Source: Devosia indica (GTDB lineage: Bacteria; Pseudomonadota; Alphaproteobacteria; Rhizobiales; Devosiaceae). From it: a stretch of 64,000 nt of DNA. Location of the stretch: positions 62,001 through 126,000 of the forward strand of contig NZ_PYVZ01000004.1 in assembly GCF_003056405.1 (NCBI RefSeq), given 5' to 3'. The position numbers and the translations under genes are program-made. Of this stretch, positions 26,547 through 35,243 are shown in pieces. Positions within the stretch are counted from its first letter, which is position 1. Every line of letters begins with the position of its first letter. The notes under the pieces were generated by a model. The model searched no databases. It was not told the origin of the DNA and saw only the letters and a program-made list of their open reading frames with translations.

Positions 26547-26578
26547 AGGCGGTCTGGGATATCCCGGGCCGCCTTTTT
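26547..26578 (+). terminator. Terminator of the ribosomal protein cluster
   Basis: AGGCGG(TCT)GGG at 26547-26558 pairs with CCC(GGG)CCGCCT at 26563-26574, a 12-bp stem counting G-U pairs, around an ATAT loop, followed by TTTTTCG. This is the strongest terminator-like structure in the alpha block. Confidence 0.9.
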
Positions 26579-26596
26579 CGTTTGGGGGAGCGAACC

Positions 26597-27628
26597 ATGA
26601 AGATCATCCTAGTTACCGGGGCCTCTGGTTTTGTCGCCAAGCATCTGATTGGGCAGCTATTAGCCGCCGGATACCGCGTGCGGGGGACGGTGCGGGGGCA
26701 GGGCAAGGTGCCTGGTATCTGGGAGGCGGTTCGCGTTCTTGCGCCTGAGCGGGAAGCGGGTCTCGAACTCGTGGAGGCCGATCTGCTCTCGGATGCCGGT
26801 TGGTCTGAAGCCATGGCGGGCGTCGATGCGGTGATGCATGTTGCGGCCGCCATCGTGGCCGAAGAGCCCAGGGATGCCAGCCTTGTCGTGCGGCCTGCGG
26901 TGGAGGGCACGGAGCGGGTGTTGCAACATGCGCATGCTGCTGGGGTCAAGCGGGTCATCATGACCTCGTCCATTGCCACGGTCGGCTATGGTCTCGGGCA
27001 TGAGCGGGGTGTGCGGCGCTACACGGAGGCGGATTTTACCAGTATTGAGACCATGAGGCGCTCCTGGGCCTATTGCATCGGCAAGACGCTGGCGGAGCGG
27101 GCGGCCTGGGCCTTTGCGGGGAGCAATGGCATGGAACTGACGACGATCCATCCCGGCGCCATACTGGGGCCGGCGACGGACAAGGACACGTCGATCTCGC
27201 TGGGCCTGGTAACGGGCCTGCTGGACGGCAGCACGCCGGCCATGGCGCGGATCGGTTTTGCCATCAGCGATGTGCGCGATGTCGCCGCCATGCATGTGGC
27301 GGCCCTCGATAAGCCCGAGAGCATCGGCCAGCGTTATCTCTGCACGGGACCGTTCATGACGTTTGAGCAAGTTGCGGATGTGCTTCGACGCGCTTATCCG
27401 GAGCGCAAGATAACCATCAAGGTGGTGCCGGACTGGATCATCCGTATCCTGGCGGCATTGGGTGGACCGGTGCGCCAGATCATCAACGATGTCGGCAACC
27501 AGAAGCATTTCGATGGCAGCAAGGGTGAGGCGCTGCTTGGGCGGCCCTACCGATCCAATGAGGAGGCCATTCTGAGCGCGGCGGACAGCGCGATCCGGTT
27601 GGGGCTGCTCAAAACGAAGTCAGTGTGA
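26597..27628 (+). CDS. Extended SDR, NAD(P)-dependent epimerase/dihydroflavonol-4-reductase-like
   Basis: This 343 aa oxidoreductase has an N-terminal NAD(P) fold, VTGASGFVAKHL; the last glycine of the usual TGxxGxxG motif is Ala. The catalytic YCIGK (YxxxK) lies near 153-157, with an SS pair (MTSSIATVGYG) upstream. ATG 26597 is preferred over an upstream TTG since GGGGGAG stands just before it. Members reduce aldehydes/ketones or epimerise sugars; the substrate is unknown. It is convergent with the next gene, overlapping its end by 20 nt, so no terminator separates them. Confidence 0.85.
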   Translation: MKIILVTGASGFVAKHLIGQLLAAGYRVRGTVRGQGKVPGIWEAVRVLAPEREAGLELVEADLLSDAGWSEAMAGVDAVMHVAAAIVAEEPRDASLVVRPAVEGTERVLQHAHAAGVKRVIMTSSIATVGYGLGHERGVRRYTEADFTSIETMRRSWAYCIGKTLAERAAWAFAGSNGMELTTIHPGAILGPATDKDTSISLGLVTGLLDGSTPAMARIGFAISDVRDVAAMHVAALDKPESIGQRYLCTGPFMTFEQVADVLRRAYPERKITIKVVPDWIIRILAALGGPVRQIINDVGNQKHFDGSKGEALLGRPYRSNEEAILSAADSAIRLGLLKTKSV

Positions 27629-28154
27629 GGTCCCAGGCCTTGTAGAGGGCCTGCAGTTCGGCCTGATCCCGGAGGAGGATATGGGGCAAACCGGACTGTG
27701 TTGCCCGCTGCTGGCTCACTCGGGCGGCATTGCGTGTGTGCCAGAGCCAGTGGATCATGTCCCACTTGATCGAGTCCTTGCCGCCGTCAAGCGCTCCAGC
27801 ACGCGGGGTCTGCCCCAATGTGCGCCGAAAATAGCGCCAGTAGCGGCGCCAGAGATGGTCATCGACCACGATAATGCTGGTGGCCCGCGCGAGACGCTGC
27901 GGCAACAGTTTCGTGTAATTGCCGTCCATGACCCATTCCGGCCCGGTGATGGCAGTATCGTGCAGTGCCGCGAACTCGTCGTCAGGCCGTTGTTCCCAAT
28001 CGGTGTTGGGGAAGTGGCGGAACAGGTCGAGATGCAAGGCCGGGACACCGAGCTTGTCGCCAAGGGCGACTGCCAGCGTTGACTTTCCCGCATTGGTCGG
28101 CCCCATGATGATAATGCGGCGACCAAGATCCTTGATCGGCATGAATTCATGCAT
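27609..28154 (-). CDS. P-loop kinase-like protein, FlaR/topology-modulation family
   Basis: This 181 aa protein has Walker A GPTNAGKST at about 18-26, a short adenylate-kinase-like core and EWVMDGNYTKLLPQRL, typical of proteins annotated as topology modulation protein FlaR. The annotation dates from old genetic work; biochemically they look like nucleoside or small-molecule kinases. ATG 28154 is chosen because GGGGA lies 5 nt upstream; the frame is open back to TTG 28172. It follows the decarboxylase terminator and overlaps the convergent SDR gene. Confidence 0.7.
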   Translation of the reverse strand: MHEFMPIKDLGRRIIIMGPTNAGKSTLAVALGDKLGVPALHLDLFRHFPNTDWEQRPDDEFAALHDTAITGPEWVMDGNYTKLLPQRLARATSIIVVDDHLWRRYWRYFRRTLGQTPRAGALDGGKDSIKWDMIHWLWHTRNAARVSQQRATQSGLPHILLRDQAELQALYKAWDLTLTSF

Positions 28155-28167
28155 AGCTGTCCCCAGA

Positions 28168-28200
28168 GACAAAAATGCCGCCCCAGCGCGCCGGGGCGGC
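28168..28200 (-). terminator. Terminator of the decarboxylase gene
   Basis: On the minus strand GCCGCCCC, an 8-nt loop and GGGGCGGC (28177-28184 with 28193-28200 on plus coordinates) are followed by ATTTTTGTC. It lies between the decarboxylase stop and the FlaR-like gene start. Confidence 0.85.
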
Positions 28201-28220
28201 GAAAATAGGTCACGACTTGG

Positions 28221-29402
28221 CTACTCGGCCGGTGCCATGTCCTTGCCGGTGTAAATGCTGTCGACCCAGAACTGGTCGCGGCGGTCGAAACCGTTGAACG
28301 GGGTCAGCGAGGCCTGGGTGTAGGCGCCCATCAGGCCGAACTCGATCCAGTCATCCTCGTCGATATCGCTGGGCAGGGTGAAAACCTGGGGCAGCACATC
28401 ATAGCTGTCGCAGGTCGGGCCCCACATGGTGAATTCGGAGAACTCGCCATTGTTGTCGTGCAGGCGCGGGCCGCGCCAGACGCGCACCGGCGGGGTGAAG
28501 TGCATGAACTTGACTTCCATCAGCGCACCATAGGCGCCGTCATTGACATAGACGGCCTGGCCACCGCGCTGATGCTTCACACGCAGCAGGAGCGAGGTAG
28601 AAGAGGTCACAAGGGCCCGGCCTGGCTCGATGATGAGCTCGGGGGCCTTGTTGGGGAAGTGCTCGGCCACGGCCTCGGCAATGGTCTCGAAATAATAGTC
28701 CATTGGCGGCGCTTCGCTGGTCGGGTAGGGAGCGGGATAGCCGCCACCGATATTGAGGCGCTTGAGATCGATCCGGGCCTCCTCGACAATGCGTGCCGCC
28801 GCGGCGATATGGCGCTCATAAGCATAGGCGTCTTCGCACTGGCTGCCGACATGGAAGCAGAGGCTGGGCGTATAGCCCATCTTCTCGACAGCGGTCACGA
28901 TTTCGGCCGCAGACTGTTCCATAACGCCGAACTTGATGCCGAAATCGTAGGATTTGAGCGCCTTGCCGGCCTTGAAGCGGGTCGTTACCTCGACGTCCCG
29001 GCTGGGCGAGACGATGGAGGCAAGCTGGTCGAGCTGCTGGGGGTGGTCGATGGTAAAGCTGCGCACCCCGAACTCGTCATAGGCGCGTTCGATTTCACGC
29101 TTGTTCTTGATCGGGTTGTTGTAGTGCATCACCGCGCCGGGAGCGTAGTCGCGCACCAGTTCCATTTCGGTATTGGAGGCGACGTCGAAGGCCTTGAGGC
29201 CCTCGGCATGGAGCTGCGCAATGACATGCGGGCTGGGATTGCATTTGACGGCGTAGGTCAGCAGCCCGTCGAACCCCTTCTGGAACACCCCGATGGCCCT
29301 GCGAAACTCGCGCTCCGAGAACAGGAAGGAGGGGAAGTCGGGGGCTTCAGCAGCAATCAATGCCGAGGTGTTGGCATGAATGGTCTTCGGCTCGTCAGTC
29401 AT
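28221..29402 (-). CDS. Type III PLP-dependent ornithine/lysine decarboxylase
   Basis: This 393 aa alanine-racemase-fold enzyme should decarboxylate ornithine (or lysine) to putrescine (or cadaverine). PLP Lys53 lies in TYAVKCNP, HVGSQ is mid-protein, the glycine loop is LNIGGGYPAPYP, and GPTCDSYDVL holds the Cys/Asp of the partner subunit's active site. ATG 29402 (MTDEPKTIH) is chosen; the open frame extends 53 codons upstream without family character. A terminator follows. Ornithine is the likelier substrate, but diaminopimelate or lysine use cannot be excluded from sequence. Confidence 0.88.
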   Translation of the reverse strand: MTDEPKTIHANTSALIAAEAPDFPSFLFSEREFRRAIGVFQKGFDGLLTYAVKCNPSPHVIAQLHAEGLKAFDVASNTEMELVRDYAPGAVMHYNNPIKNKREIERAYDEFGVRSFTIDHPQQLDQLASIVSPSRDVEVTTRFKAGKALKSYDFGIKFGVMEQSAAEIVTAVEKMGYTPSLCFHVGSQCEDAYAYERHIAAAARIVEEARIDLKRLNIGGGYPAPYPTSEAPPMDYYFETIAEAVAEHFPNKAPELIIEPGRALVTSSTSLLLRVKHQRGGQAVYVNDGAYGALMEVKFMHFTPPVRVWRGPRLHDNNGEFSEFTMWGPTCDSYDVLPQVFTLPSDIDEDDWIEFGLMGAYTQASLTPFNGFDRRDQFWVDSIYTGKDMAPAE

Positions 29403-29603
29403 TGGACAACAGGCCTTTCGGGGCTGGAGGTCAGGGGAAAATTGAGCGCTGCGTATAGGGCCATGTGCCCCTGGGCGCAAATGTTTATTTGGACTGCAAG
29501 CCAACAATGTTGAGGCGTCATTTTCGTGACAGATTCGGGGTGTTCTGGTCGCGCTGTCCACAGCCTGTGGTTCGGCTCACAAACTGATTCCGAAGGATTG
29601 GCC

Positions 29604-31073
29604 ATGTCTTTGCGTTCGCTGGTGTTTTCCTGCATAGCCCTTGTTGCCCTGGCGGGCGCGGGTACCCTCGCCTTGACGCCCTGGAACGGCATGCAACCAA
29701 GCCTGGCCCAAACGGCGCAGACCAACTCCTCTGAAACGCAACGTGCCATTCCGCGAAGCGATGCACAAATAAAGCTCAGTTTTGCGCCCGTGGTGCAGGC
29801 GGTGTCGCCCTCGGTGGTCAATGTCTATGCGACGCGTATCGAGCAACGGGCGGTTTCACCCTTTGCCAATGACCCCTTCTTTTCCCGTTTCTTCGGCGAG
29901 CGCTACTTGCAAAGCCGGCCACGCGAATCCCGGTCGCTGGGCTCGGGCGTCATCGTTGAGAGCAGTGGCGTTATCCTGACCAATCGGCATGTGATTGAAG
30001 GTGCGACCGATGTGCGCATCGCGCTCAGTGATGGCCGCGAGTTCGACGTGGATGTTGTGATCGAAGACGAGCAGACGGATCTCGCTGTGCTGCGCGTCCG
30101 CGACAATGGCGGCGTGGATTTTCCGGCCGTCAGCTTTGCCAACAGCGATGACTTGCTCGTGGGCGATCTGGTGCTGGCAATCGGCAATCCGTTCGGGGTA
30201 GGCCAGACAGTCACGAGCGGAATTGTCTCCGCCCTGGCACGCACAGGCGTCGAGGCAAGTGATTATGAGTTCTTCATCCAGACTGACGCCGCGATCAATC
30301 CGGGTAATTCCGGTGGCGCGCTTGTCGATCTGAACGGGCAATTGGTGGGCATCAACACCGCCATCTATTCCCAGACCGGCGGGTCGGTCGGGATCGGTTT
30401 TGCCATCCCTGCGAACATGGCGCGCCTGGTGGCCGAGGCGGGCGTCAATGGCGGGGAGATCGTGCGCCCCTGGTTCGGCGCCAAGATGCAGCCGGTCAGT
30501 TCCGACATCGCAGCAAGCCTGGGCATGGCGGCGCCACATGGGGCGATGATTACAGAGGTGGCCCCGGGAGGACCGGCGGAACGGGCCGGCTTCATGTCCG
30601 GAGACGTGATCCTCTCCATTGATGGCCAGCGTGTCGATGATCCCAGCGCCTTCAATTTCCGCCTTGCAACGCGGTCCCTGGGGGCGGAGGCGCAGATGGA
30701 GCGGTTGCGTGGGGGTTCAACCGAGACCGTATCGTTCCTGGTAGAAGCGGCGGCGCAGCCTGATGGCACTGCCTTGGCCACTATTTCCGCCAGCTCGCGA
30801 TTTTCAGGGGTGAGCGTGCGGCAGCTCGATCCGGCCCTGGCCGAGCAGCAAGGGTTGCCATACGACGCCAAGGGCGTGCTGGTGACCGCGGTCGAGCCCG
30901 GATCTCCGGCCGAGGCGATGGGATTGCAGGTCGATGATGTCATTCTCGCACTCAACGATATCGAGGTGGTCGATGCGGCTACCTTCGAACAGATCGCCAG
31001 CCAGCGGGTGCGCACCTGGCAGATCATCCTGCAGCGTGATGGCCGGGTAACCCGGGCGATTGTTTCTGGTTGA
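29604..31073 (+). CDS. Periplasmic serine protease, DegP/DegQ (HtrA) family
   Basis: This 489 aa secreted quality-control protease starts at ATG 29604 behind GAAGGA; its N-terminus MSLRSLVFSCIALVALAG is a signal peptide or anchor. The catalytic triad is His129 (TNRHV), Asp159 (TDLAVL) and Ser236 (GNSGGA). Two PDZ domains follow, about 300-390 and 400-489. The context is conserved: rarA, crcB, rluC, HAD and ATP12 follow on the same strand. An upstream in-frame start at 29526 would add 26 non-signal residues and is rejected. Confidence 0.93.
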   Translation: MSLRSLVFSCIALVALAGAGTLALTPWNGMQPSLAQTAQTNSSETQRAIPRSDAQIKLSFAPVVQAVSPSVVNVYATRIEQRAVSPFANDPFFSRFFGERYLQSRPRESRSLGSGVIVESSGVILTNRHVIEGATDVRIALSDGREFDVDVVIEDEQTDLAVLRVRDNGGVDFPAVSFANSDDLLVGDLVLAIGNPFGVGQTVTSGIVSALARTGVEASDYEFFIQTDAAINPGNSGGALVDLNGQLVGINTAIYSQTGGSVGIGFAIPANMARLVAEAGVNGGEIVRPWFGAKMQPVSSDIAASLGMAAPHGAMITEVAPGGPAERAGFMSGDVILSIDGQRVDDPSAFNFRLATRSLGAEAQMERLRGGSTETVSFLVEAAAQPDGTALATISASSRFSGVSVRQLDPALAEQQGLPYDAKGVLVTAVEPGSPAEAMGLQVDDVILALNDIEVVDAATFEQIASQRVRTWQIILQRDGRVTRAIVSG

Positions 31074-31107
31074 TGCACGACGCATTCTGGTCTGCTAGGG
31101 AAGGGGC

Positions 31108-32430
31108 ATGTCTGACCTTTTCGCTGCCGCTCCATCAGAAACCGACAAGGCCCGCCCGCTGGCCGACCAATTGCGGCCGCTCAGCCTCGATGAGGTGATC
31201 GGGCAAACCCACCTTCTGGGTGAGGGGGGCACGCTGCGGCGCATGCTGGCTTCGGGCCGGTTGGGCTCGCTAATCCTGTGGGGACCGCCGGGCACTGGCA
31301 AGACCACGGTCGCGCGTCTGCTGGCCGACCAGATCGGCTATCGCTTCGAGCAGATTTCGGCGATCTTTTCCGGCGTTGCGGACCTCAAGAAGGTGTTCGA
31401 GAAAGCGCGCTTTGAGCGCATGTCCGGTCACCAGACCTTGCTGTTCGTGGATGAAATCCATCGCTTTAACCGCGCCCAGCAGGACAGTTTCCTGCCGGTG
31501 ATGGAAGACGGCACCGTGGTGCTGGTGGGGGCGACGACAGAAAATCCGTCCTTCGAGCTCAATGCTGCGCTGTTGTCGCGCAGCCAGGTGCTGCGATTTG
31601 AGTCGCTCGGCCCGGATGATCTGGAAAGCCTTTTGCAGCGTGCCGAGAGTCTCTTGGGTGCGGCACTTCCACTAACGGATGAAGCCCGCGCGACCCTGCT
31701 GGGACTGGCCGATGGGGATGGCCGCGCGCTGCTTGGCCTGGTCGAAGAGATCCTGGCTTCCGCGGGCCCGCAAGAGGTGCTCGATCCGACCAGCCTGCTT
31801 TCAGTGGTGCAACGCCGGGCGCCGATTTACGACAAGGCGCAGGACGGCCACTACAACCTGATTTCGGCCCTGCACAAAACCATTCGCGGCTCCGACCCGG
31901 ACGCGGCGCTTTATTACTTCGCCCGCATGCTCGATGCGGGGGAAGATCCGCTGTTCCTGGCGCGCCGCCTGATCCGAATGGCGTCGGAAGATATCGGGCT
32001 GGCCGACCCACAGGCGCTGACCCTGGCAGTAGCCGCCCGCGACGCCTATCAGATGCTCGGCTCGCCTGAAGGCGAGCTGTCGCTGGCGCAGGTGGTGGTT
32101 TATCTGGCCCTCGCGCCCAAATCGAACGCGGTCTATACCGCATACAAGGCGGCCGTGTCCGTTGCCAAGGCCACCGGATCGCCCATGCCGCCCAAAGTCA
32201 TTCTTAATGCCCCCACCAAGATGATGAAGGGGCAGGGCTATGGCGATGGCTACATCTATGATCACGACACGCCAGAGGCCTTTTCGGGACAGGAGTATTT
32301 CCCGGAAAAGATCGGACGGCAGGATTTCTATCATCCTGTCGAGCGCGGGTTCGAGCGTGATCTGCGCAAGCGGATGGACTATTTCGCCCGGCTCCGCGTG
32401 ACAAAAAATAGCGCTGATAGCGAGGACTAA
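31108..32430 (+). CDS. rarA: Replication-associated recombination protein A (RarA/MgsA)
   Basis: This 440 aa AAA+ ATPase acts at stalled replication forks and is related to clamp-loader subunits and eukaryotic WRNIP1. Walker A is GPPGTGKTT at 59-67, Walker B is FVDEIHRFN near 113-121, followed by sensor GATTENPSFE. The C-terminal tetramerisation part includes GQGYGDGYIYDHD. The ATG at 31108 follows AGGGAAGGGGC. It lies 34 nt after the protease and 3 nt before crcB. Confidence 0.95.
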   Translation: MSDLFAAAPSETDKARPLADQLRPLSLDEVIGQTHLLGEGGTLRRMLASGRLGSLILWGPPGTGKTTVARLLADQIGYRFEQISAIFSGVADLKKVFEKARFERMSGHQTLLFVDEIHRFNRAQQDSFLPVMEDGTVVLVGATTENPSFELNAALLSRSQVLRFESLGPDDLESLLQRAESLLGAALPLTDEARATLLGLADGDGRALLGLVEEILASAGPQEVLDPTSLLSVVQRRAPIYDKAQDGHYNLISALHKTIRGSDPDAALYYFARMLDAGEDPLFLARRLIRMASEDIGLADPQALTLAVAARDAYQMLGSPEGELSLAQVVVYLALAPKSNAVYTAYKAAVSVAKATGSPMPPKVILNAPTKMMKGQGYGDGYIYDHDTPEAFSGQEYFPEKIGRQDFYHPVERGFERDLRKRMDYFARLRVTKNSADSED

Positions 32431-32433
32431 GGG

Positions 32434-32817
32434 ATGCAGGCTGTTCTTCTCGTCGGTGCCGGCGGTGCCCTTGGGGCCATGGCGCGCTATGGTGTGTCGG
32501 TGGCCGTGGGGCGGCTCTGGCCCACGAGCTTTCCGCTCGGGACACTGGCCGTCAACGTGATCGGCTCGACGGTGATGGGTCTGCTGATTGGAATCCTGGC
32601 GCGCACGACACCGCAAATGTCCAATGAGATCAGGCTGTTCATTGCCATCGGCATTCTTGGCGGCTTCACTACATTCTCGTCCTTCTCGCTCGATACCATA
32701 ACACTGATCGAGCGCGGGGCATTGACGCAGGCCATGGTCTATATCGCCTTGTCGGTTGTGGTTTGCCTCGCCGGGCTATATCTCGGGCTGCTGGTAACAA
32801 GAGGCGGCGCAGCATGA
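32434..32817 (+). CDS. crcB: Fluoride channel CrcB/Fluc
   Basis: This 127 aa four-helix membrane protein forms dual-topology dimers that export fluoride. GGALGAMARYG at the N-terminus, GTLAVNVIGS in helix 2 with the conserved Asn, and GGFTTFSSFSLDT, the Phe-box region, are diagnostic. No fluoride riboswitch is visible: it is an internal operon gene 3 nt after rarA. The stop overlaps rluC by 4 nt (ATGA). Confidence 0.95.
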   Translation: MQAVLLVGAGGALGAMARYGVSVAVGRLWPTSFPLGTLAVNVIGSTVMGLLIGILARTTPQMSNEIRLFIAIGILGGFTTFSSFSLDTITLIERGALTQAMVYIALSVVVCLAGLYLGLLVTRGGAA

Positions 32818-33803
32818 GTGGCGTACAACATCGCGATGTAACGGCGGACGATGACGGGATGCGGCTTGATCGCTGGTTTGCCCGGCATTTTCCGCAGCTT
32901 GGTTTTGCAAGACTGCAGAAGCTCATTCGCAATGGCGAGGTGCGTGTCGACAAGGGGCGGGTGCAGACCAGTACGCGTCTGGCCGAGGGGCAGATTGTCC
33001 GCATTCCGCCGATTGACGATCCGGATACCGTCCGCGCATTCAAGCCGAACCTCGAAGATGTCAGGTTCCTCAAAGACCTGATCCTCTATGAGGATGACGA
33101 TCTGTATGTCTTCAACAAGCCCCATGGCCTTGCCGTGCAGGGGGGCAGCGGCACCGTCCGGCATATGGATGGACTGCTGAAAAACCTGCCCAACAAGGCC
33201 GGCGAGGCCCCGCGCCTCGTGCATCGGCTGGACCGGGACACCTCCGGCTGCCTTGTTGTTGCCAAGACAGCAGCCGCGGCCAAGCATTTCGGGTCCGTGT
33301 TCCGGTCGCGTTCTGCGCGCAAGATCTATTGGGCAATCGTTGCGGGCAATCCGTCGCCACGGCAGGGCGAGATTTCCTGCTTTCTGGCCAAGCAGGCCAC
33401 GACCGACGGAGAGCAGATGGTTGTGGTACGCAATGGCGCGCCTGGTGCCGTGCATTCGTCGAGCTATTATTCCACCACTGATACCGCGAGCCGGCGCTTC
33501 GCCTGGGTGACGCTGAAGCCGGTGACCGGCCGGACCCACCAGTTGCGCGTGCACATGGCCCAGCTCGGTACGCCGATCATCGACGATCCGCGCTATTTCA
33601 ACATCGAGAACTGGCAGGCAGCGCCGGGTCTGGGGGAGGGGTTGCACCTGCACGCCCGGCGCATCGCGCTGCCACTGCGCAACGGCAAGAAGATCGATAT
33701 CTCCGCGCCGCTGCCGCCGCATATGCGGCAGAGCTTTGAAGCGCTCGGGTTCGATCCGGATCGCTATGATGCACAAAATACCGATCCGGAGTCCGGGGCG
33801 TGA
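32814..33803 (+). CDS. rluC: 23S rRNA pseudouridine synthase, RluC/RluD family
   Basis: This 329 aa enzyme has an S4-like RNA-binding domain (about 12-60) and a catalytic domain with HRLDRDTSGCLVV; Asp140 is the catalytic residue. Start ATG 32814 overlaps the crcB stop; an earlier in-frame ATG at 32763 would run inside crcB. The family modifies U955/2504/2580 (RluC) or U1911/1915/1917 (RluD). RluC is favoured by the N-terminal S4 domain and context but is not proved. Its stop overlaps the next GTG. Confidence 0.88.
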   Translation: MSGVQHRDVTADDDGMRLDRWFARHFPQLGFARLQKLIRNGEVRVDKGRVQTSTRLAEGQIVRIPPIDDPDTVRAFKPNLEDVRFLKDLILYEDDDLYVFNKPHGLAVQGGSGTVRHMDGLLKNLPNKAGEAPRLVHRLDRDTSGCLVVAKTAAAAKHFGSVFRSRSARKIYWAIVAGNPSPRQGEISCFLAKQATTDGEQMVVVRNGAPGAVHSSSYYSTTDTASRRFAWVTLKPVTGRTHQLRVHMAQLGTPIIDDPRYFNIENWQAAPGLGEGLHLHARRIALPLRNGKKIDISAPLPPHMRQSFEALGFDPDRYDAQNTDPESGA

Positions 33804-34465
33804 AACTTGTCATGTTCGACATGGACGGCACGCTGATCGATACCCAGGCGCTGATTGCCGAGCACATGGCGACAACCTTTGCAGAGGCGGGCCTGGATGT
33901 CCCTGGGCCAGGTGCGGTGCGCAGGATCATTGGACTGTCCCTGCCCAAGGCAATGCTGCAATTGCTCGGCCGGGACGATTACGACCTCGCCGAGCGGCTG
34001 TCCGAACGGTACCGCGCACATTATCGCGGATCGCTGGTGGCCGCCGAGGGGCGCGAAGGCCTGTTCCCCGGCGCACGCGAAGCCCTTGAGCACCTTTCCG
34101 CGCAATCCGAGGTGGTTATGGGGATTGCAACCGGCAAGGGCCTGAACGGGGTTCATCGGCTGACACAACTGCATAACATCGCTCACCACTTCGTGACGTT
34201 GCAGACCCCGGACAATAATCCGTCCAAGCCTCATCCGGGCATGATGCTGCAGGCTATGGCCGAGACCGGTGCGGAGAAGCACCGCACCGTCATCATCGGC
34301 GACACGACATTCGACATGGAAATGGGCAAGGCCGCCGGCACCAGGACCATAGGGGTCACCTGGGGATACCATGACGCAGTTGAACTGCGCGGCGCGGGGG
34401 CCGATATGCTGATCGAAGGCTATGAGGACCTTCCGGCGGCCATAGACAGCATTCTGGAGAACTGA
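33800..34465 (+). CDS. HAD-family hydrolase, phosphoglycolate phosphatase-like
   Basis: This 221 aa phosphatase of the haloacid dehalogenase superfamily has motif I FDMDGTLID (Asp7 nucleophile, Asp9 general acid), motif II GIATGKG, a KPHPGM lysine and motif III IIGDTTFDMEMGKAAG. It starts at GTG 33800, whose last bases form the rluC stop (GTGA). The substrate is not defined; Gph-like phosphoglycolate or a nucleotide are possibilities. ATP12 follows after 1 nt. Confidence 0.88.
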   Translation: MKLVMFDMDGTLIDTQALIAEHMATTFAEAGLDVPGPGAVRRIIGLSLPKAMLQLLGRDDYDLAERLSERYRAHYRGSLVAAEGREGLFPGAREALEHLSAQSEVVMGIATGKGLNGVHRLTQLHNIAHHFVTLQTPDNNPSKPHPGMMLQAMAETGAEKHRTVIIGDTTFDMEMGKAAGTRTIGVTWGYHDAVELRGAGADMLIEGYEDLPAAIDSILEN

Positions 34466-34466
34466 A

Positions 34467-35243
34467 ATGCGAGACCAGCTTGAAGAGGCGCTCCGGCACC
34501 AGGATGCCGGCTATGGGCGCGCGCAGCACCTGAACAGGGTGGAACTGCCCAAGCGGTTCTACAAGTCCGTCGATGTCGCGCGTAGTGAAGAGGGCTATGC
34601 GGTCACGCTTGACGGTCGCCCCGTTCGAACGCCGGGCAAGAAGATCCCAATCGTCTTGCCGGTCCTCGATCTGGCTCAACACAAGGCGGAAGAATGGGCA
34701 GCACAGGGCGAGTTCATCGACCCGGCCACCATGCCCATGACGCGGCTGATCAACTCGGCGGTCGAGAGCGGCGAGGACATGATCCCGGCCTTTCGCGCTG
34801 AAGTCGGCAAGTTCGCAGCCAATGACCTGCTGCTGTACCGCGCCGATTCCCCCCAGGAACTGGTAGTCGAGCAGGAGCGGGTCTGGGACGGCGCCTTGGT
34901 AAAGCTTGCGCGCAAGTTCGACGTCGCCTTTCAGCCGACCATCGGCATTATTCACCAGCCCCAGCCATCGGCCACGCTTGAAAAGCTGGATGCCGCGCTC
35001 GAGGGGCAGGGCTTGCTCAGCCTGACAGCGCTGGTGTCGATCACCGGGATTACCGGGTCGGGCTTGTTGGCTCTGGCCTTGCTGCACGAGCTGATGGATG
35101 CCGACGCGGTCTGGTTCGCCGCCCATGTGGACGAAGACCACCAGATCCGGCTTTGGGGCGAGGACGAAGAGGCCATGGAGCGTCGCGCCAAGAGACGGGT
35201 CGAGTTCGATATTGCCGTTCGTGTCGTCGACGCGCTGCGCTAG
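34467..35243 (+). CDS. ATP12-type F1-ATPase assembly chaperone
   Basis: This 258 aa protein belongs to the ATP12 family, which in mitochondria keeps the F1 alpha subunit soluble until it meets beta; alphaproteobacteria are the bacterial group that shares it. RFYKSVDVARSEEGYAVTLD, GRPVRTPGKK and the EWAAQGEFIDPATMPMTRL segment fit the family. It is the last gene of the rarA-crcB-rluC-HAD run. Its TAG stop overlaps the convergent folK stop in a shared CTAG. Confidence 0.93.
   Translation: MRDQLEEALRHQDAGYGRAQHLNRVELPKRFYKSVDVARSEEGYAVTLDGRPVRTPGKKIPIVLPVLDLAQHKAEEWAAQGEFIDPATMPMTRLINSAVESGEDMIPAFRAEVGKFAANDLLLYRADSPQELVVEQERVWDGALVKLARKFDVAFQPTIGIIHQPQPSATLEKLDAALEGQGLLSLTALVSITGITGSGLLALALLHELMDADAVWFAAHVDEDHQIRLWGEDEEAMERRAKRRVEFDIAVRVVDALR

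Noticed and set aside
32400..32433. Fluoride riboswitch in front of crcB.
   Set aside because: Only 3 nt separate rarA from crcB; no space or motif for a riboswitch.
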